The notes beneath the pieces are model-generated. The model did not search any database, was not told the DNA's origin, and saw nothing but the letters and a program-made list of their open reading frames with translations. This document shows positions 43,980-55,400 of a stretch of DNA of 64,000 bases, piece after piece. Location of the stretch: positions 131,895,518 to 131,959,517 of the forward strand of contig CM043968.1 of NCBI GenBank assembly GCA_014529385.2, in the 5' to 3' direction. Within the stretch, counting starts at the first letter, position 1; each line of letters opens with the position of its first letter. Made by a program: the position numbers and the translations under genes. This DNA is from Adiantum capillus-veneris. Lineage: Eukaryota > Streptophyta > Polypodiopsida > Polypodiales > Pteridaceae.

Positions 43980-44414
43980 CTAAGAAAGCTCAGAAAGCTC
44001 AGAAAGCAGTCAATGGAGGAAAGAGACAAGAGAGACAATCAACACACAAAGACCCACACAAGCTTAATCCAAAGAAGTGAAGCACACCTCAAGACTTGTG
44101 ATATTGTAGCCATTTTGATGAAGTAGATGATGCGTAGTAGTCCCCAACACCGTTTGCAAGCCACAAACAATGCGTCTTTATTGATGAAAGAAGGTTACAT
44201 AGAGTGTATGAGTATTACAAGTGAGGAGATAGAAGGCTTGCGGCATGAAGTAGCAAGCTCAAGATGTGTTGGGCTGAAATTGAGAGAAAGTTTTCCTCAA
44301 GGAGATGGCTAGGAGGTTGGGTGATGGCTTGATAGAGTGGCTTGATTATGGGGATTGCTTGAGCACTTGGTTGCTTGATGGTTTGCATGATGCCCAAGTG
44401 AGGAGCAAGAGGCT

Positions 44415-44423
44415 CTATTTATA
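44415..44423 (-). promoter_or_regulatory. TATA box of Fun-1 5' LTR
   Basis: Minus strand CTATAAATAGAGCC, a consensus plant TATA box. Transcription starting about 30 bp downstream would put ORFs A' and B' in the leader. The other LTR has a mutated version. Confidence 0.7.
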
Positions 44424-45113
44424 GGTGAGGTTGCCTCTTGAAGAAGATATTTGCTAAGAAATATCTAAGGGATTTGTGTGACAAGTGTCTCCCTTTTCAA
44501 AAATATCTTGAAATTATCTTTAAAGTTTCTAGATCTTTCTCATCAAGAAATATCTAGAGGTTCTTCTAGATCTTTCTCTTCAAGAAATATCTAGAGGTTC
44601 TTCTAGATCTTTCTTTTTAAGAATTATCTATAGGTTCTTCTAGATTTTTCTCCAAAAATCTTCTCTTTGCCGCCATAATAAAAGATTGAGAGAGAGCTTG
44701 GCATACATCATGGATGACATCAAACAAACTCGTAACCACTTTTCTAAGGGAATTTTCTAGGTCCATAATCACTCCAAAGTGCACCTACTATGTGTAGAAT
44801 AACACCTCATGCGGTATACTATGACTAAGGCCACATTTGGCCATGCTATACATGTCATATGCCACCTAGGATTCCTAGTAGACAGGAGGTAAGTTCTATA
44901 GGCTCATTTCATTATAGCTCCAAAAAGAGGTTCACAAAGAATCCCGGGTTCGAAGCCCGTTCCCAACAAGAGTGACACATCCGACTTCGACTAGCTTTTT
45001 GCATGCTAAATGGAAAATGCATATACTTATGCACACTTAAGGTGTACACATAAAATCCATAATATTGTAGGGCTTATCTTCTGTTCCCACCATGCACGTG
45101 CCACGACATGACA

Positions 45114-45430
45114 CCGTCGCATTGCAATTAAACCTCGATCTGTCTTTCTCAAAATTTAGAGCGAAATCTTTCCAAAATTCTCACAAAAGAGGAAGAATAA
45201 TGGTCAATGTGAGTTTTGCAAGGTCACATACCAAACTCGTTGAAACTTTTCAATGAATTGGTTTAGAGTTTCCATTGAAATGGTTTAGACCGATGGACAG
45301 ACATGGGAGAGCTTTCCATGTATATTTGAGGAGGAGTATACTTGAGGATCTTTCTAGAATATCTGAGGTGGAGTATATATATTTGAGCTTCTGTCAAATA
45401 ATCTCTACTCAGGTAATGCCAACTGAAACA
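45114..45430. other. Unrecognised spacer right of Fun-1
   Basis: AT-rich, no gene supported. Confidence 0.5.
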
Positions 45431-45600
45431 CTAGTGCTAAGATTCTAAAAAATAAAGTTCTTTATATATATAGAAAGAGTGTAGATGTAACCTCTTTACT
45501 GCGTCCATCAAGTTAAGATTCTCAAAAATAAGGTCTTCGACATATATAGATAGAAAGAAGTGTAGATGTAACCTTTACAATGTTGTAGTCTAGTTGAGGG
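45431..45600. repeat. Diverged tandem duplication (about 75-85 bp units)
   Basis: AAGATTCTAAAAAATAAAG to TGTAGATGTAACCTC at 45437-45510 is repeated as AAGATTCTCAAAAATAAGG to TGTAGATGTAACCTT at 45513-45580. Confidence 0.75.
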
Positions 45601-47099
45601 TAACAAAACTTGTAAAGTGGTTCAAGAATTTTGAGTTCTCTAAGTCCTTTTGTTCATAGCAACAAGGTATGCCAAACCACTTGTTAATAGGCATACCTTC
45701 ATTATTTGTGTTAGCTGTTACATTCACAATTATGGACCAAAAGAGACTCTCCCTTGCATGGATTCAAACTTCATCCCATTGCTACAACCTGATGCAGCTA
45801 ACCCTCCATCTCAAAGCTTCAGAGCCTCATAAGCCACCAAAACAAGATCTTCGATAACTCTCTCTCTTTGGGCACAATGTGCAAAAATTAAATGTGCATA
45901 AATCTCCACAATAGCATAAGATCTTCTAATTTCCCTCAGCCAATCAACATTTGACATGGCTTTGCATAGCCCAATAATATTTTTTCTCACTTGTACATTA
46001 ACCCTCGTTCTGGAAGCCCACAATAGCATATCTCTTTTGCCTCGCATTCCAATAGCATAGTCTACTTGCTTCAAAATGCTACATATCCTGCTCGACCTCC
46101 ATCGAGGGATAGGGGTAAAGGTGTTGAGCTTCAACCATCCTGCTCTCAATTAACTTTCCTTCGTAGATTGAGACTTTTCATCTCCCTTATATTTGATGGA
46201 TGTCCATATTACAACCTCTACGCAAACTTTCCGTGCAAGTGAACGGGTTGTAGGCTCATCCATCCCTAATTTTTGTATAGCTCGCGTCCTATCGAAGATC
46301 GCTTGTCACAAATGTCTCACCCAACACGAAATAGCTAGAGCACGCAGAGCGTCCGCGCGTGCAGATGCTTTGCAGGCTCATCCCTAAATAGTTGAAGATG
46401 TATAATGATTGAAGAAAATGGGTACAACGATTTATTATCCAATTACTCATGAGCATGCAAGCCGTCCACGCGCGCGCGGACGGTCAGTGAGCTTGATACT
46501 TGAAGAGAAGAATAGATTTGCTGTGATTTTTGGGTGAACGTTTAAGTTTTTCTTTGATTTTGAAGCTCAAAATGGAAGCAGAAGAGAGAGAGAGAGAGTT
46601 GCACGAGCATTTGCTGTCAAATGGATGTCGACGGTGCATGGCGTGGCAATGGCGATGGTGGTGATGGAGAGGGAAGCAAGCCTGGGTGGACGGCCTCTTT
46701 TTTCACCTACAACGCCATCGTGGTCTTTTCGTTTGAGAAGTTAGTCTACAATATTAGCCAGAGAGATTTCATTGCTGGTCTCGTTTAGGGGACATTGGGG
46801 CGGACGTGGCGTTTGGAGGCCGTGCTCTCCGTGGACCTGCTGCCTGTGCACTCGACTGGTTTGCATTCAAAATGTGGTTGGAACCGGCGGGGAATCCGTT
46901 GTATCAGGTTGATGCTGGGCTCACATCGGCCAGCTGCAGGAGGTGCCACCCGCATAGAGGTATTGACTCTGTTCTACTACCTAGGGATACAACTATAAGC
47001 AGAATCATGATCGGTGCCTTGGTTGATTCCAAAATCGAGAGTGAAAGAGGAAAATGTTTTCTGTTTATTCTCGCGTCCCAATGCTGCGCCCACCTGAGG
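45601..47099. other. Unrecognised region with a 112-codon minus-strand frame
   Basis: A minus-strand frame at 45811-46149 is 112 codons long with balanced composition, including RRSYAIVEIYAHLIFAHCAQ. I do not recognise it and cannot rule out a degraded exon. A GC palindrome lies at 46462-46483 and a short GA repeat at 46583-46597. Short plus-strand frames at 46795-47210 overlap each other and have no recognisable content. Confidence 0.4.
46462..46483. other. GC-rich inverted repeat
   Basis: CCGTCC and GGACGG flank ACGCGCGCGC, a perfect 6-bp stem around an alternating CG core in an otherwise AT-rich area. Confidence 0.8.
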
Positions 47100-48684
47100 A
47101 GCAAAACACTGTGCATAAGAATTGAACTTCTTTCTTACCATCTAAGCTTCGAACCCTGGCATAGGCTGATCCATCATCCAGCACCTTGGTTTCCATTCGC
47201 ACAGCCGTAATGTAGGGTTTCCCCAAAATTAATGGGGATAAGAGGAATGCTCCTGTATAAAGAAATTTTGCTCATCACCGACATCCCCTACAGTTACCTT
47301 AACATTGGCACATGCACCATAGAGGTTGTCTGGTAGAATATTGGCAGCTCGAATCCGCCAACCATGGCCCACATCAATAGGACATTTTCGCTTTTTGTGC
47401 AAGCTTTTAGCCATCAAATTTATCTCCGATCCATGATCTATTAGTGCTAAGACTGGTTCTTCAATGTCACCAAGCTTCACAACAGTTTCGGTTGTTGATC
47501 TTGCCCCCTTGAAAAGTGACTCCTTGGTATACTTTCACTATCTTCATCTTCATTGAAATGAACATGCCTTACCTCTGGTACAGTTGGGTTTGACATCACC
47601 ACAGACCTCGACTCTTCTTCTTTTTCAAGATCTGCCAATACTCTTCATAGTCATCCAAAATTGCTTCAATGTGGCGAACCGCCTGACTCTTAACGGACTC
47701 CGGCTCTTGTTGACTTGGTATCTGCTGCTTTCTTTTGATAATATCAATAATCTCCTCGTGAAACTCACGGTTGGCAATTCCCAAAATATCACCCAATGTG
47801 AGCTCCACTTTGCTATTTAGAATGCGCTCTTCAAAAAATTTCTTTAAATCTGTAGCTAATTCAATGTTAGATTTAAGCTTATATGAAGGTCCCCTGGGTT
47901 TACCTTGCTTTTTGTCCTTAGGTGCCTCCTCCATCACCACTTCAGGAGCGGGCTTCGGAGTAGGGCCTTCTTCTTTTTTGTTGTTGAATCTTGTTGTCCT
48001 TTTGGATGTCCCAGGAACTTCTTCATCTCTTTTACGCTTTTCGTCCACCATAGCCTCATTAGCTTGAGACTTTGGAATGAATGCATACACTGAGAGGGAA
48101 TCCACTGGATCAGTCCACCCTGTGGTTTCTCAAATTGAATTCCCTACTTTCCGTAGCTTCCCATAAGTTACCTACCCTGTTTCCGTTGTCTTCAAAGCAT
48201 AAGGCCACAATTGACCCTTGGTATCTACACCATCATCGTCACCCTTTCTGTAGACTTGCAGCCCATATGTAGCTGCTTCCACAAGAGCAACATTATGTTG
48301 GATCTCTTCTACTATCTTTTTCATGCCGCCCCTACCGAAGTTCAGGCGGAGCATCTCACCTGTTTCCCTAAGGTGAATCTTATTGTCCTTCCAGAAAACC
48401 ACGTTTCTTTTATTAGCTTCATCAAATTCATCACATTCTTTAACATACTTGTGGTCTTCTCTATCACACCATATGCATCGGTACCAGCCTTTGCGTGGAG
48501 GCTGCTGTCTAGGCTCAGAAGTAGACCCCTTTGTAGCTAGCCCTTCAAACTCTATAGCTTTGAAATTCAAATTTAATTCTTGAATACCTTTCACCAATTC
48601 GTCAAGAACTGGCTCCTCCACTCTGGGTATTTGCGAGGTTGTTTTTTCCTTAGGTTCCTCTTCCACAACATCAGGTGATATCAT
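47100..48684 (-). pseudogene. Fun-2 gag-protease fragment (second fungal-type Ty3)
   Basis: Minus strand, in order: RVEEPVLDELVKGIQELNLN; zinc knuckle CIWCDREDHKYVKEC, fully C-X2-C-X4-H-X4-C; VVFWKDNKIHLRETGEM; NFGRGGMKKIVEEI; then after a stop and frame change DSLSVYAFIPKSQ, a Lys/Pro-rich linker, ILNSKVELTLGDILGIANRE, FHEEIIDIIKRKQQ; after another break the protease ALIDHGSEINLMAKSL with an intact D-H-G; and the protease end to about 47110. Same domain order as Fun-1 gag-protease (24696-26531) but clearly diverged in sequence, so a different subfamily. No RT, integrase or LTR was found beside it. Confidence 0.85.
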
Positions 48685-50180
48685 TTAACGAGCAGAGAAT
48701 GAGCAACTAAAAGCGAGTGAGGGTCAAAGGTTAGAAATAACATTGTAAGGATAACTAATAATAGTATCAAGAAGCCACTATAATTACAAAGCAACACAAT
48801 GGCACCACAAAATAAAGGTAGAAGCACCACCAAATTATCATGTCATCAAGTTAGAAATTTCAATTTATCCTATTTTTAAAAACTCTCTAGCATAGCTCAA
48901 CAAAGATAATATACTATGGAGAGCTACATTCCAACCAAAAATTTATCATTCCATTATCAATATAACATAAATAAAATGAAGGCATTTCATCATAACCTTA
49001 AGAATAAGCATCCTTCTTATGGCCTTTTGTGTATAAGTTCTCGGAACTTTCATAATGTTTGGTTTGTGTTTTTGACCATTGTTTTATGGTTCATAAACTT
49101 TTAGAATGATTAGTTAGCACAGTGGAGAGTTCCACATGAACACATGTTCTTTGTGGTGTGTATATCTTTCTCTTTATGTGTATTAATGATCTCACAAGTA
49201 ATTGTTTGACAAGGCAAAACATTTGGAGTCAAGAGAAAGGTATAGGAAGTCCTAATAAAATGTTGGGGAAAATTGTTGATCGAAATTTTTTGACTTTGCA
49301 AAATATTTGATGCTAGGTATCCCCAACCAACTTATGAACATTTTCCCTTGCATCAGCCCCATATCCACACCCTAGCTACTTTCTAAGCAACTTCTATTCT
49401 CGACTATAGCGCATGATTTTTCCTTCTTCTACATATTGCCAATAGCTACATAAATGCTAATCACATTTTTGCCTTCTTGTAAGCACCTAGAAGAACAAAT
49501 CAAAATTGAGGATCATCAAAAGGCGGCATTAGCATGATTGGATTTTTCAAAAAGCCTTGCACATCAAAATGTCAACCATTCAAGTGGTGTATCCTACGTT
49601 GATACAATACCATATCTTTTGCTTATGGTATCAAAATACACATCCATCAATATCGAATCTGAGTGACTGGATTTATCATATTAGCAAAAAGTGATTGCAG
49701 TGGGGAGAACTTGAGATGTTGCATGCACTTAAAATAGGCAAGTGGATTCATGACATTGTGGTGTGTTGAAAATAGCCCATATTCTTCTCCACCATCCTCC
49801 TCCATGAGAGATCATCTTAAAAGAGAATTCATCATAGATTTTACTACTTTCAAAAGTACCCTACAATTGGCATATAGGTCAGCTAACAATAAGCACATAG
49901 TAATCTTTCAATATTGTTACGTTGGATTTGCCTATCTTGAGTTTTATTTGCCCACGCATAATCCAACCTGCCTGCCCATGTATCTAATTTAACTATAATA
50001 ATGGAGACATTCATCTCTCAAAACTTCACGTGGCAACAGGAAGAGGGTCCGCATCTGAGATTTTTTCTATTCTCTTCAAGAGAGTTTAGAGATAGAAAAC
50101 ATCGCCCTACACAAGATTTGCACCCTCCTTCTTGGTCCCGCTCCATGGACCTCCATACCTGTGCCACACAAGAATGGATG
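48685..50180. other. Unrecognised AT-rich region
   Basis: No frame with recognisable content on either strand; short frames such as 49750-49992 plus are not supported. Confidence 0.5.

Positions 50181-50187
<7 letters not shown>

Positions 50188-50222
<35 letters not shown>
50188..50222. repeat. (CT)n microsatellite
   Basis: About 16 CT units. Frames crossing it on both strands are low complexity. Confidence 0.97.
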
Positions 50223-50224
<2 letters not shown>

Positions 50225-50349
50225 CCGCCCCACCCCTTTTCTCTTTAATGGACGCAGTCATTGTCATTTGGCATGGAAGGGAATAGGGAGGAAATAGCAA
50301 GGGAGAGGAGGGCGAAGGAAGAAAGCCTAGCAGGGAAAGGCTAGCTTGC

Positions 50350-50400
50350 CCCCCCCCCCCCCCCCCCCCCCCCCCTGGTGTGTGTGTGTGTGTGTGTGCG
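50350..50400. repeat. Poly-C run followed by (TG)n
   Basis: About 26 C, then TGGTGTGTGTG type repeat. Length may be affected by sequencing slippage. Confidence 0.9.
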
Positions 50401-51240
50401 TGTTTTTAAAAAATGGGGTATGCCCACTGTCTCAGCCCAGAAGAAAAGGGAGTTGTAGAGAAGGTGCACCATGGCATCATGTTGCAGCCATTGGCATAGC
50501 TCCAGGCGAACCAACGTGGCCACGAGTGACCGAGTCAATAAATGGCCCTGAGTAAGAGCCTCGCTCACACCGGCCAATCAAAGCGCAGACAGCAAGGTGA
50601 TGCCCGAGTTGAAGGTGGAAAAGATATCCTGCAGAAGCTGAAGCCGACCACCCGGGAACGCAGGTAAGCAAAAGCTAGAGAGGTGCTCCAGGACCGTATG
50701 GTAAAGGCCGCCGACAACTTTATCTACCAGAATGTATTGGGCTGCCTGCACCACCTCCATGGGCAATTTGATAGAGACTAGAGTAGCCCTCCACGTTCTA
50801 TAGGGGTCTCTGTGTTTGTGTGTGTGTGTGTCCAAAGGACTGCAGGTAGATACACTAGTTTGCATAATCTGACGTGATCTCAAAAAGGCCTTGAAATATC
50901 AAAAACCTTCCTTATCGTGGGCTCACTCGTGCGCGTTCTTCTTTAAACATTAGATCTGTGTTGCAAGCAATTAGCTCTCAAAGTAGAGGTTCAATTATTA
51001 CAAGCAGCTCAAATCCTCGACCGGCCCCTCTGTTGCAAAGGTTGAAACAGAGGTAGTAATGGCATCAAAGAGATCAAAGTTGATCTATGTGGCTGCAGTT
51101 GATCAATGGCTTTATTGGGTTGGAAAGAATTGAGCACGGCTCTGGTTAGCTATCGGCCTGCTAGGCCGCGTGTAGGTGGGTGTGACTTTTTTGGGGTCAG
51201 AGACGATCACTCTCTTTGAAAAGGCTCATCTTCCGGCCCC
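50401..51240. other. Unrecognised region
   Basis: Composition is closer to 50% GC than its surroundings, but no frame or motif I can name. Confidence 0.45.
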
Positions 51241-51254
51241 CACAAGCGCCTGCC

Positions 51255-51375
51255 TGCACTTGCAAATTCTTGCAACAGTCTCTTCTCATGCAGCCAACGT
51301 CGTGCTCAATGCCCTGCACTTGCAGATTCTTGCAAGAGTCTCTTCATGCAGCCAACGTCGTGCTCACTCAATGGC
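51255..51375. repeat. Tandem duplication of about 60 bp
   Basis: CTGCACTTGCAAATTCTTGC through GCAGCCAACGTCGTGCTCA occurs twice in direct tandem, at 51255 and 51315, with few differences. Confidence 0.85.
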
Positions 51376-51659
51376 TTTGGTGAGTGATCATATCTGACAA
51401 ATTTCCCACCTTGAAAACATTAGAAGCCAGAAGCTGGAGAGGTTCAACATTGAATCTGTGTTGCACGAGATCAACACGCATGGCAGATGTTTGCACACAA
51501 TTGGACTTGCATCTGCAACTTGCATTAACAACTTCTCCATACGGCGCAAGTAAACCTGTGATGGTAGCTTAGTCGTGGTAGTGCTGCTTGTAACCTGCGT
51601 GCTTTGATAGCATGCCCTGCTTCATTACACCGTCTCATAAATAACAAACAATCCAATAC

Positions 51660-53020
51660 ACCCTTACTCTTCACCAGCCCATATTAGATAGCGTTTGGAA
51701 ACGCAAGTGCCAAGGGTCTGGTGAGCTTGGTTTGATTGTGTCTTCACCGACAGAAGTGACAAGCTGATTAGCCTGGTTTTGCATGCGTCTTCACCAACCC
51801 AACCCAAGTGAGCTTGGTTTGCTTGCGTATTCATCTGCTTATATTGTATTGCGTTTGGAAACGTAATTGCGAAGTTTGGGTTTGCCGCATCTTCCCCAAC
51901 CCATTTTGGATTGCGTTTCCAAACGCAGGTAACAAGGGCCCAGTGAGCTTGATTTCATGTGCATCCTTATCGACCACGGTGAGGTTTCTTTTCAGTTGTC
52001 TTCACCGGACCATATTGGACTGCGTTTCCAAACGCAAGTGTGAAGGGGTTGGTGAGCTTCGCTTGTTTGCATCTTCATCAACCCTTACTTTTTTTTTTTT
52101 CAAATGCACATGTGAAGGGCATGGCGAGCCTGATTTTCTAGCATGTTCACTAGCCTTATGTTTTCAAAATGCAAGTGTGATGGCCTAGCGTTCGAGAAAA
52201 GTGTGTCTGAATATAGCATTGAGCCAACAAGTGAAATGAAACAATTCTCCTTATATTTTGTAAGAAAATAGTGTAAATATAACAAAAATATAGTTTATTT
52301 TGCAAAACGTTCACTTAAGCATTAACTTAAAATGATTGATGTATACTTGGATCAAAGGGTTCTCTTAGAACCTTATGATGGGCCCTCAATGAGCTTGATT
52401 TGTTCCCAGTGACTTGCAATTCAAAATACAAGTTGCGAGCTTGAAGGCCCCTCAATGAGCTGAATTATTTGGCATTGTCATCCAAGATGTTTCTTCACTG
52501 ACCCCTATTGAATTACATTTGGAAAAGAAATTTTTAAGAGCCCTAGATGAGTTTGATATTTTTTTGGCCATTTTTTTTGTCATTGAAGAAAATTACAATT
52601 GCATTTGGAGAAATGCAAGTTAGAAAGGCACAAAATTCACGTCCTTTGTACAATAACTAGCCCTAAGCCCACAAAAACTGACTTGGGCTCCCAACGAGTG
52701 CACCCAATACACACATCAAATTTTTTCATACTTCTTCTCCCTAAGTGATAGAATGCAAAGCTTGGTTGCCCAACATTCATGGAAAGTTAGAAAATTGGGT
52801 GCTTGGTGGCAATTGAGTTAGTGGGATAGGCTTAGATATATGGTTGTGTGCGAAAGGTGAAGATGTGGGTCAACCTCACTTATTGGACCATCTCCCTCAG
52901 AGAGAACGGCCTATGTTTGTTGTTTGAATGGATTGAGCTTGAATGGCTAGTGCTCGATTACAATGCATTGTCCACGTTGCACCTTTTTGAAGTGCATTTC
53001 AAAACACAAGCTGGAGGAGT
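51660..53020. repeat. Palindromic GCGTTTGGAAACGC repeat family
   Basis: GCGTTTGGAAACGC at 51691, GCGTTTGGAAACGT at 51851, and the inverse form GCGTTTCCAAACGC at 51913 and 52022. Decayed copies follow (about 52101, 52155, 52612, 52985). Each sits beside similar words (CTTCACCAACCC, GGTGAGCTTGGTTTG). Spacing is irregular (62-160 bp), so it is a decayed array or a dispersed family. No gene seen. Confidence 0.7.
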
Positions 53021-54189
53021 GCAAAAGATATGAGTTGACCTTGAATTGATAGCATCTTCATCAAAGTGAAAAAATCTTTGGTTGTCCTTAAAGGAAGATG
53101 TTGCAAGAGTCATCATCCAGTGTAGGATGTTCAATCATCTTGTAATAGCCACTCAACATGTGATATTGGCATTCTGTAAGCAAGTCCTTGCCCATTCCTA
53201 AACTAGGCCATACCAACTTTTGTTTTGAAATAATATCCGATAGAGTGTGATGAAGACTAAACTAAAACCAATCCTCAATCTATAGAGAGTGGAAAAGGCC
53301 TATTAGAAAAGGGGAACCTTGAAAAACAATTGTTTCATGTTGCTTTAATCATTCTACTTATTTTCTCTTAAAACTTGCATAATTTAACACGGTCAAATTT
53401 CTAAGAGTTGAGTCCCTTTCCATATTTACACAGTTTAGCATTAAGATAACCACTATAGACACTCTAATAACATGGGAAAAGGGCTTTAAGTGAAGCTACT
53501 AACATAGCATAGCATTTGAGTGAGTAGATCAAGCTGCATGAAAGGGAATCCTCTCCATTGTTACTTGCATTACAAGGCTCTTAATGTCAAAAACACTTCT
53601 GTCTTAGTGATGCTACTAGTTTCAATAAGCCTATCCCCATCACATTCCTCAAATAAAAAGTGTGAAGTGTGACTAGTCTAATTTCACTTGTCCAATGTGA
53701 ACTTGGATCTAAGAAAGTATAGTCAAGGGGGTCACTATATGTAAAGCCTTTATATCACATGCATTTTAGGGGTATTTTAAAAACTCCCAACCTATGTTTT
53801 TTTTGTTTTAAAATTTCTCCTTTTATAATAGAAGTTTTTGTTATGTATCAAAAAATTATTTTCTCGAATAAAAATCCCCTTATGTATGTACACTCTTTGT
53901 TAACCTACAAGAAACAAGTAATCCTTATGGGAAACATGTATCGCTGGCTACTCTCGCCATCTCCTTCTTCTTCTTTTAATTGGCTTCACACCCTTTGCAA
54001 TTTGGGTGGCCCCTTTTTTTAGTTGTGGGCGGCCTTTGGAGGGCACAACCCCTTTTAATATTGGGCGGGCGGCCTCCCTTGGGTTGCCTTTGGGCGGCCA
54101 TAGGTTGAGGCCCCTTGGATAAATTGAGAAGGTCATTACATTTGGTAAAAATTTTGCCCATGGCCCTTGGCTGGCCACAGTTTAGTGGG
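53021..54189. other. Unrecognised region
   Basis: No supported gene. GGGCGGCC-type words cluster at 54020-54100, immediately beside the PPR fragment. Confidence 0.45.
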
Positions 54190-54420
54190 TGGCCCTTGGC
54201 TTCTTTAAGGGCACCACATTTGGCATACATATCGACCAAAGCAAAGCCTCGCATGACTTCATTTTCCAACATTCCCGGCTAGCAATATCACCTTGAATTT
54301 TGTTGCCCGCTCTAGTGCTTTGAATGTCACCATAGCTTTTAAGATGCAAGTATAAGTGTCCGTCAAGGAAAAATGCTTTCGTATCGGCCACATTTGGCGT
54401 ACATATCGGCACTGCACTGC
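54190..54420 (-). pseudogene. Pentatricopeptide-repeat (PPR) gene fragment
   Basis: The minus strand encodes YLHLKSYGDIQSTRAGNKIQ in one frame and, after a frameshift near 54275, MLENEVMRGFALVDMYAKCG then ALKEAKG. ALVDMYAKCG is a hallmark of plant PLS-class PPR proteins, RNA-binding factors acting on organelle transcripts. The preceding LK-xxGDI-G-K-I helices fit the repeat before it. Only about two repeats remain and flanks are unrelated, so this is a pseudogene slice, perhaps carried by a mobile element. The only host-gene-like sequence in the window. Confidence 0.8.
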
Positions 54421-55065
54421 ATTAAGCGTGTATACTGGTCAACTTGAAAATACACTACTAGTGGAGACGGGCCTTCAGTTCCCGCCAATTCTGCTTTGAC
54501 GGCTCCATTTCCCAAATATGTTTGGAGCTAAAAAATGACCAGATGAACTTGACTGATCAAGGCGACCAAGGCGGTTCGGAACCGGCCCCCGGTGATACTT
54601 AAACTGGCCATATCTTGCCAACCGAAACCCCGATTGACAAACTGGAAAGACCAACATGCTCCTGGAAGTGAGCACTTCGGACCCATGCATTCCTATCATC
54701 TTTGACCTTTTATCAGTAGGTGCTCAATCCGGTACGGATCTGCTACTGACTCAACTTAAAACTGTCATAAGTTCTTACCTGTAGCTCCAATTGACGAGCC
54801 GTAATGATAGGCATATAGAGCCCTTCAAGTACTTCAACTTTGATTAATAAAATCCCAGCTGTGACCACTTCAAGCATACTCACTTTTTAGCATTACCAAG
54901 ACATCTTTTGGCCCTTAGAGCCGCATTTGGCACACTTTCAACTTAAAAATTAGCTTGTTAGCAAGCCCTTATAACTGCTGAATAATCATGTAGGATTCAA
55001 ATATGCTGATTGGCATCCCTTTGCTCACTTTCGTGTCATGGAAGCGAGGTGGCATGACACCATGC
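54421..55065. other. Unrecognised region
   Basis: Short frames only. Some phrases recall the style of the 171-bp array but no clear match. Confidence 0.45.
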
Positions 55066-55400
55066 TATTCGAGCACTCGTGCTACAAGAAGGGTGGCCAA
55101 TTGCAATTGAAAGCAAGAATCTTGATTCAACACAACATAATTATTCTGCTTATAAAGGCGAGCTCTATGCAATAATGTCTGGCTTTAAGAGATGGAGACA
55201 TTATTTTTATGGCACTCAATTTGAGATTGTGTTTGACCATGAAAGCATTAAATGGTTTACACAACAAACCGGCTTGAACGGTCAAAAAGTGAGGTGGGAT
55301 GAGATCCTTCAGGAGTATGACGCGAAGCTCCGATATCATAAAGGACGTAGGTGATGCTCTTAGTCGTATGCCTGAGATCAATTCTCTTTTTGTTCATGAA
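55066..55400 (+). pseudogene. ChrB RNase H fragment (half 2)
   Basis: LQEGWPIAIESKNLDSTQHN, YSAYKGELYAIMSGFKRWRH, FDHESIKWFTQQTGLNGQKV and RWDEILQEYDAKLRYHKGR form most of a chromovirus RNase H including the Asp in FDHESI. The RT that should precede it is absent; sequence to the left of about 55066 is unrelated. After a frame change it continues to GDALSRMPEI-like codons. It is the domain following the RT of ChrB at 1-701, on the other strand. Confidence 0.88.

Larger units (their letters stand above)
19373..45113 (-). mobile_element. Fun-1: fungal-type Ty3 retrotransposon, outermost shell of the nest
   Basis: LTRs of about 1.77 kb (19373-21146 and 43346-45113) enclose a minus-strand gag-PR-RT-RNH-IN. 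Subtracting the nested Tat-1 (26532-43226) leaves about 9 kb. Its gag has the CDSIEH / FFKDGKIHLRETG / NFGKGGM block, and its RT the FLDDVPIKG catalytic motif. I know this combination from basidiomycete and other fungal Ty3 elements rather than the usual plant clades. The flanking sequences ACCAT and ACCGT suggest a decayed target duplication. Every coding domain carries stops, frameshifts or lost residues. Confidence 0.88.
43346..45113 (-). repeat. Fun-1 5' LTR (about 1.77 kb)
   Basis: Pairs with 19373-21146. Ends CATGACA on the plus strand. Contains the TATA box, ORFs A' and B', and the 45-bp tandem block. Confidence 0.9.

Noticed and set aside
44940-44965. tRNA-like T-arm and B-box (GGTTCGAAGCC) in Fun-1 LTR
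   Set aside because: Only a T-arm-like palindrome is present; no acceptor stem, anticodon arm or CCA-adjacent pairing. The other LTR copy is mutated.
45811-46149. Possible conserved host exon (112 codons, minus)
   Set aside because: Composition is protein-like, and I considered an IST1-like helix pattern, but residues do not align convincingly. Left as unrecognised.
50188-50577. Frames across the CT, C and TG runs
   Set aside because: Translated microsatellites on both strands.
51176-51572. Short plus-strand frames after 51 kb
   Set aside because: They span the 60-bp tandem duplication and have no family resemblance.
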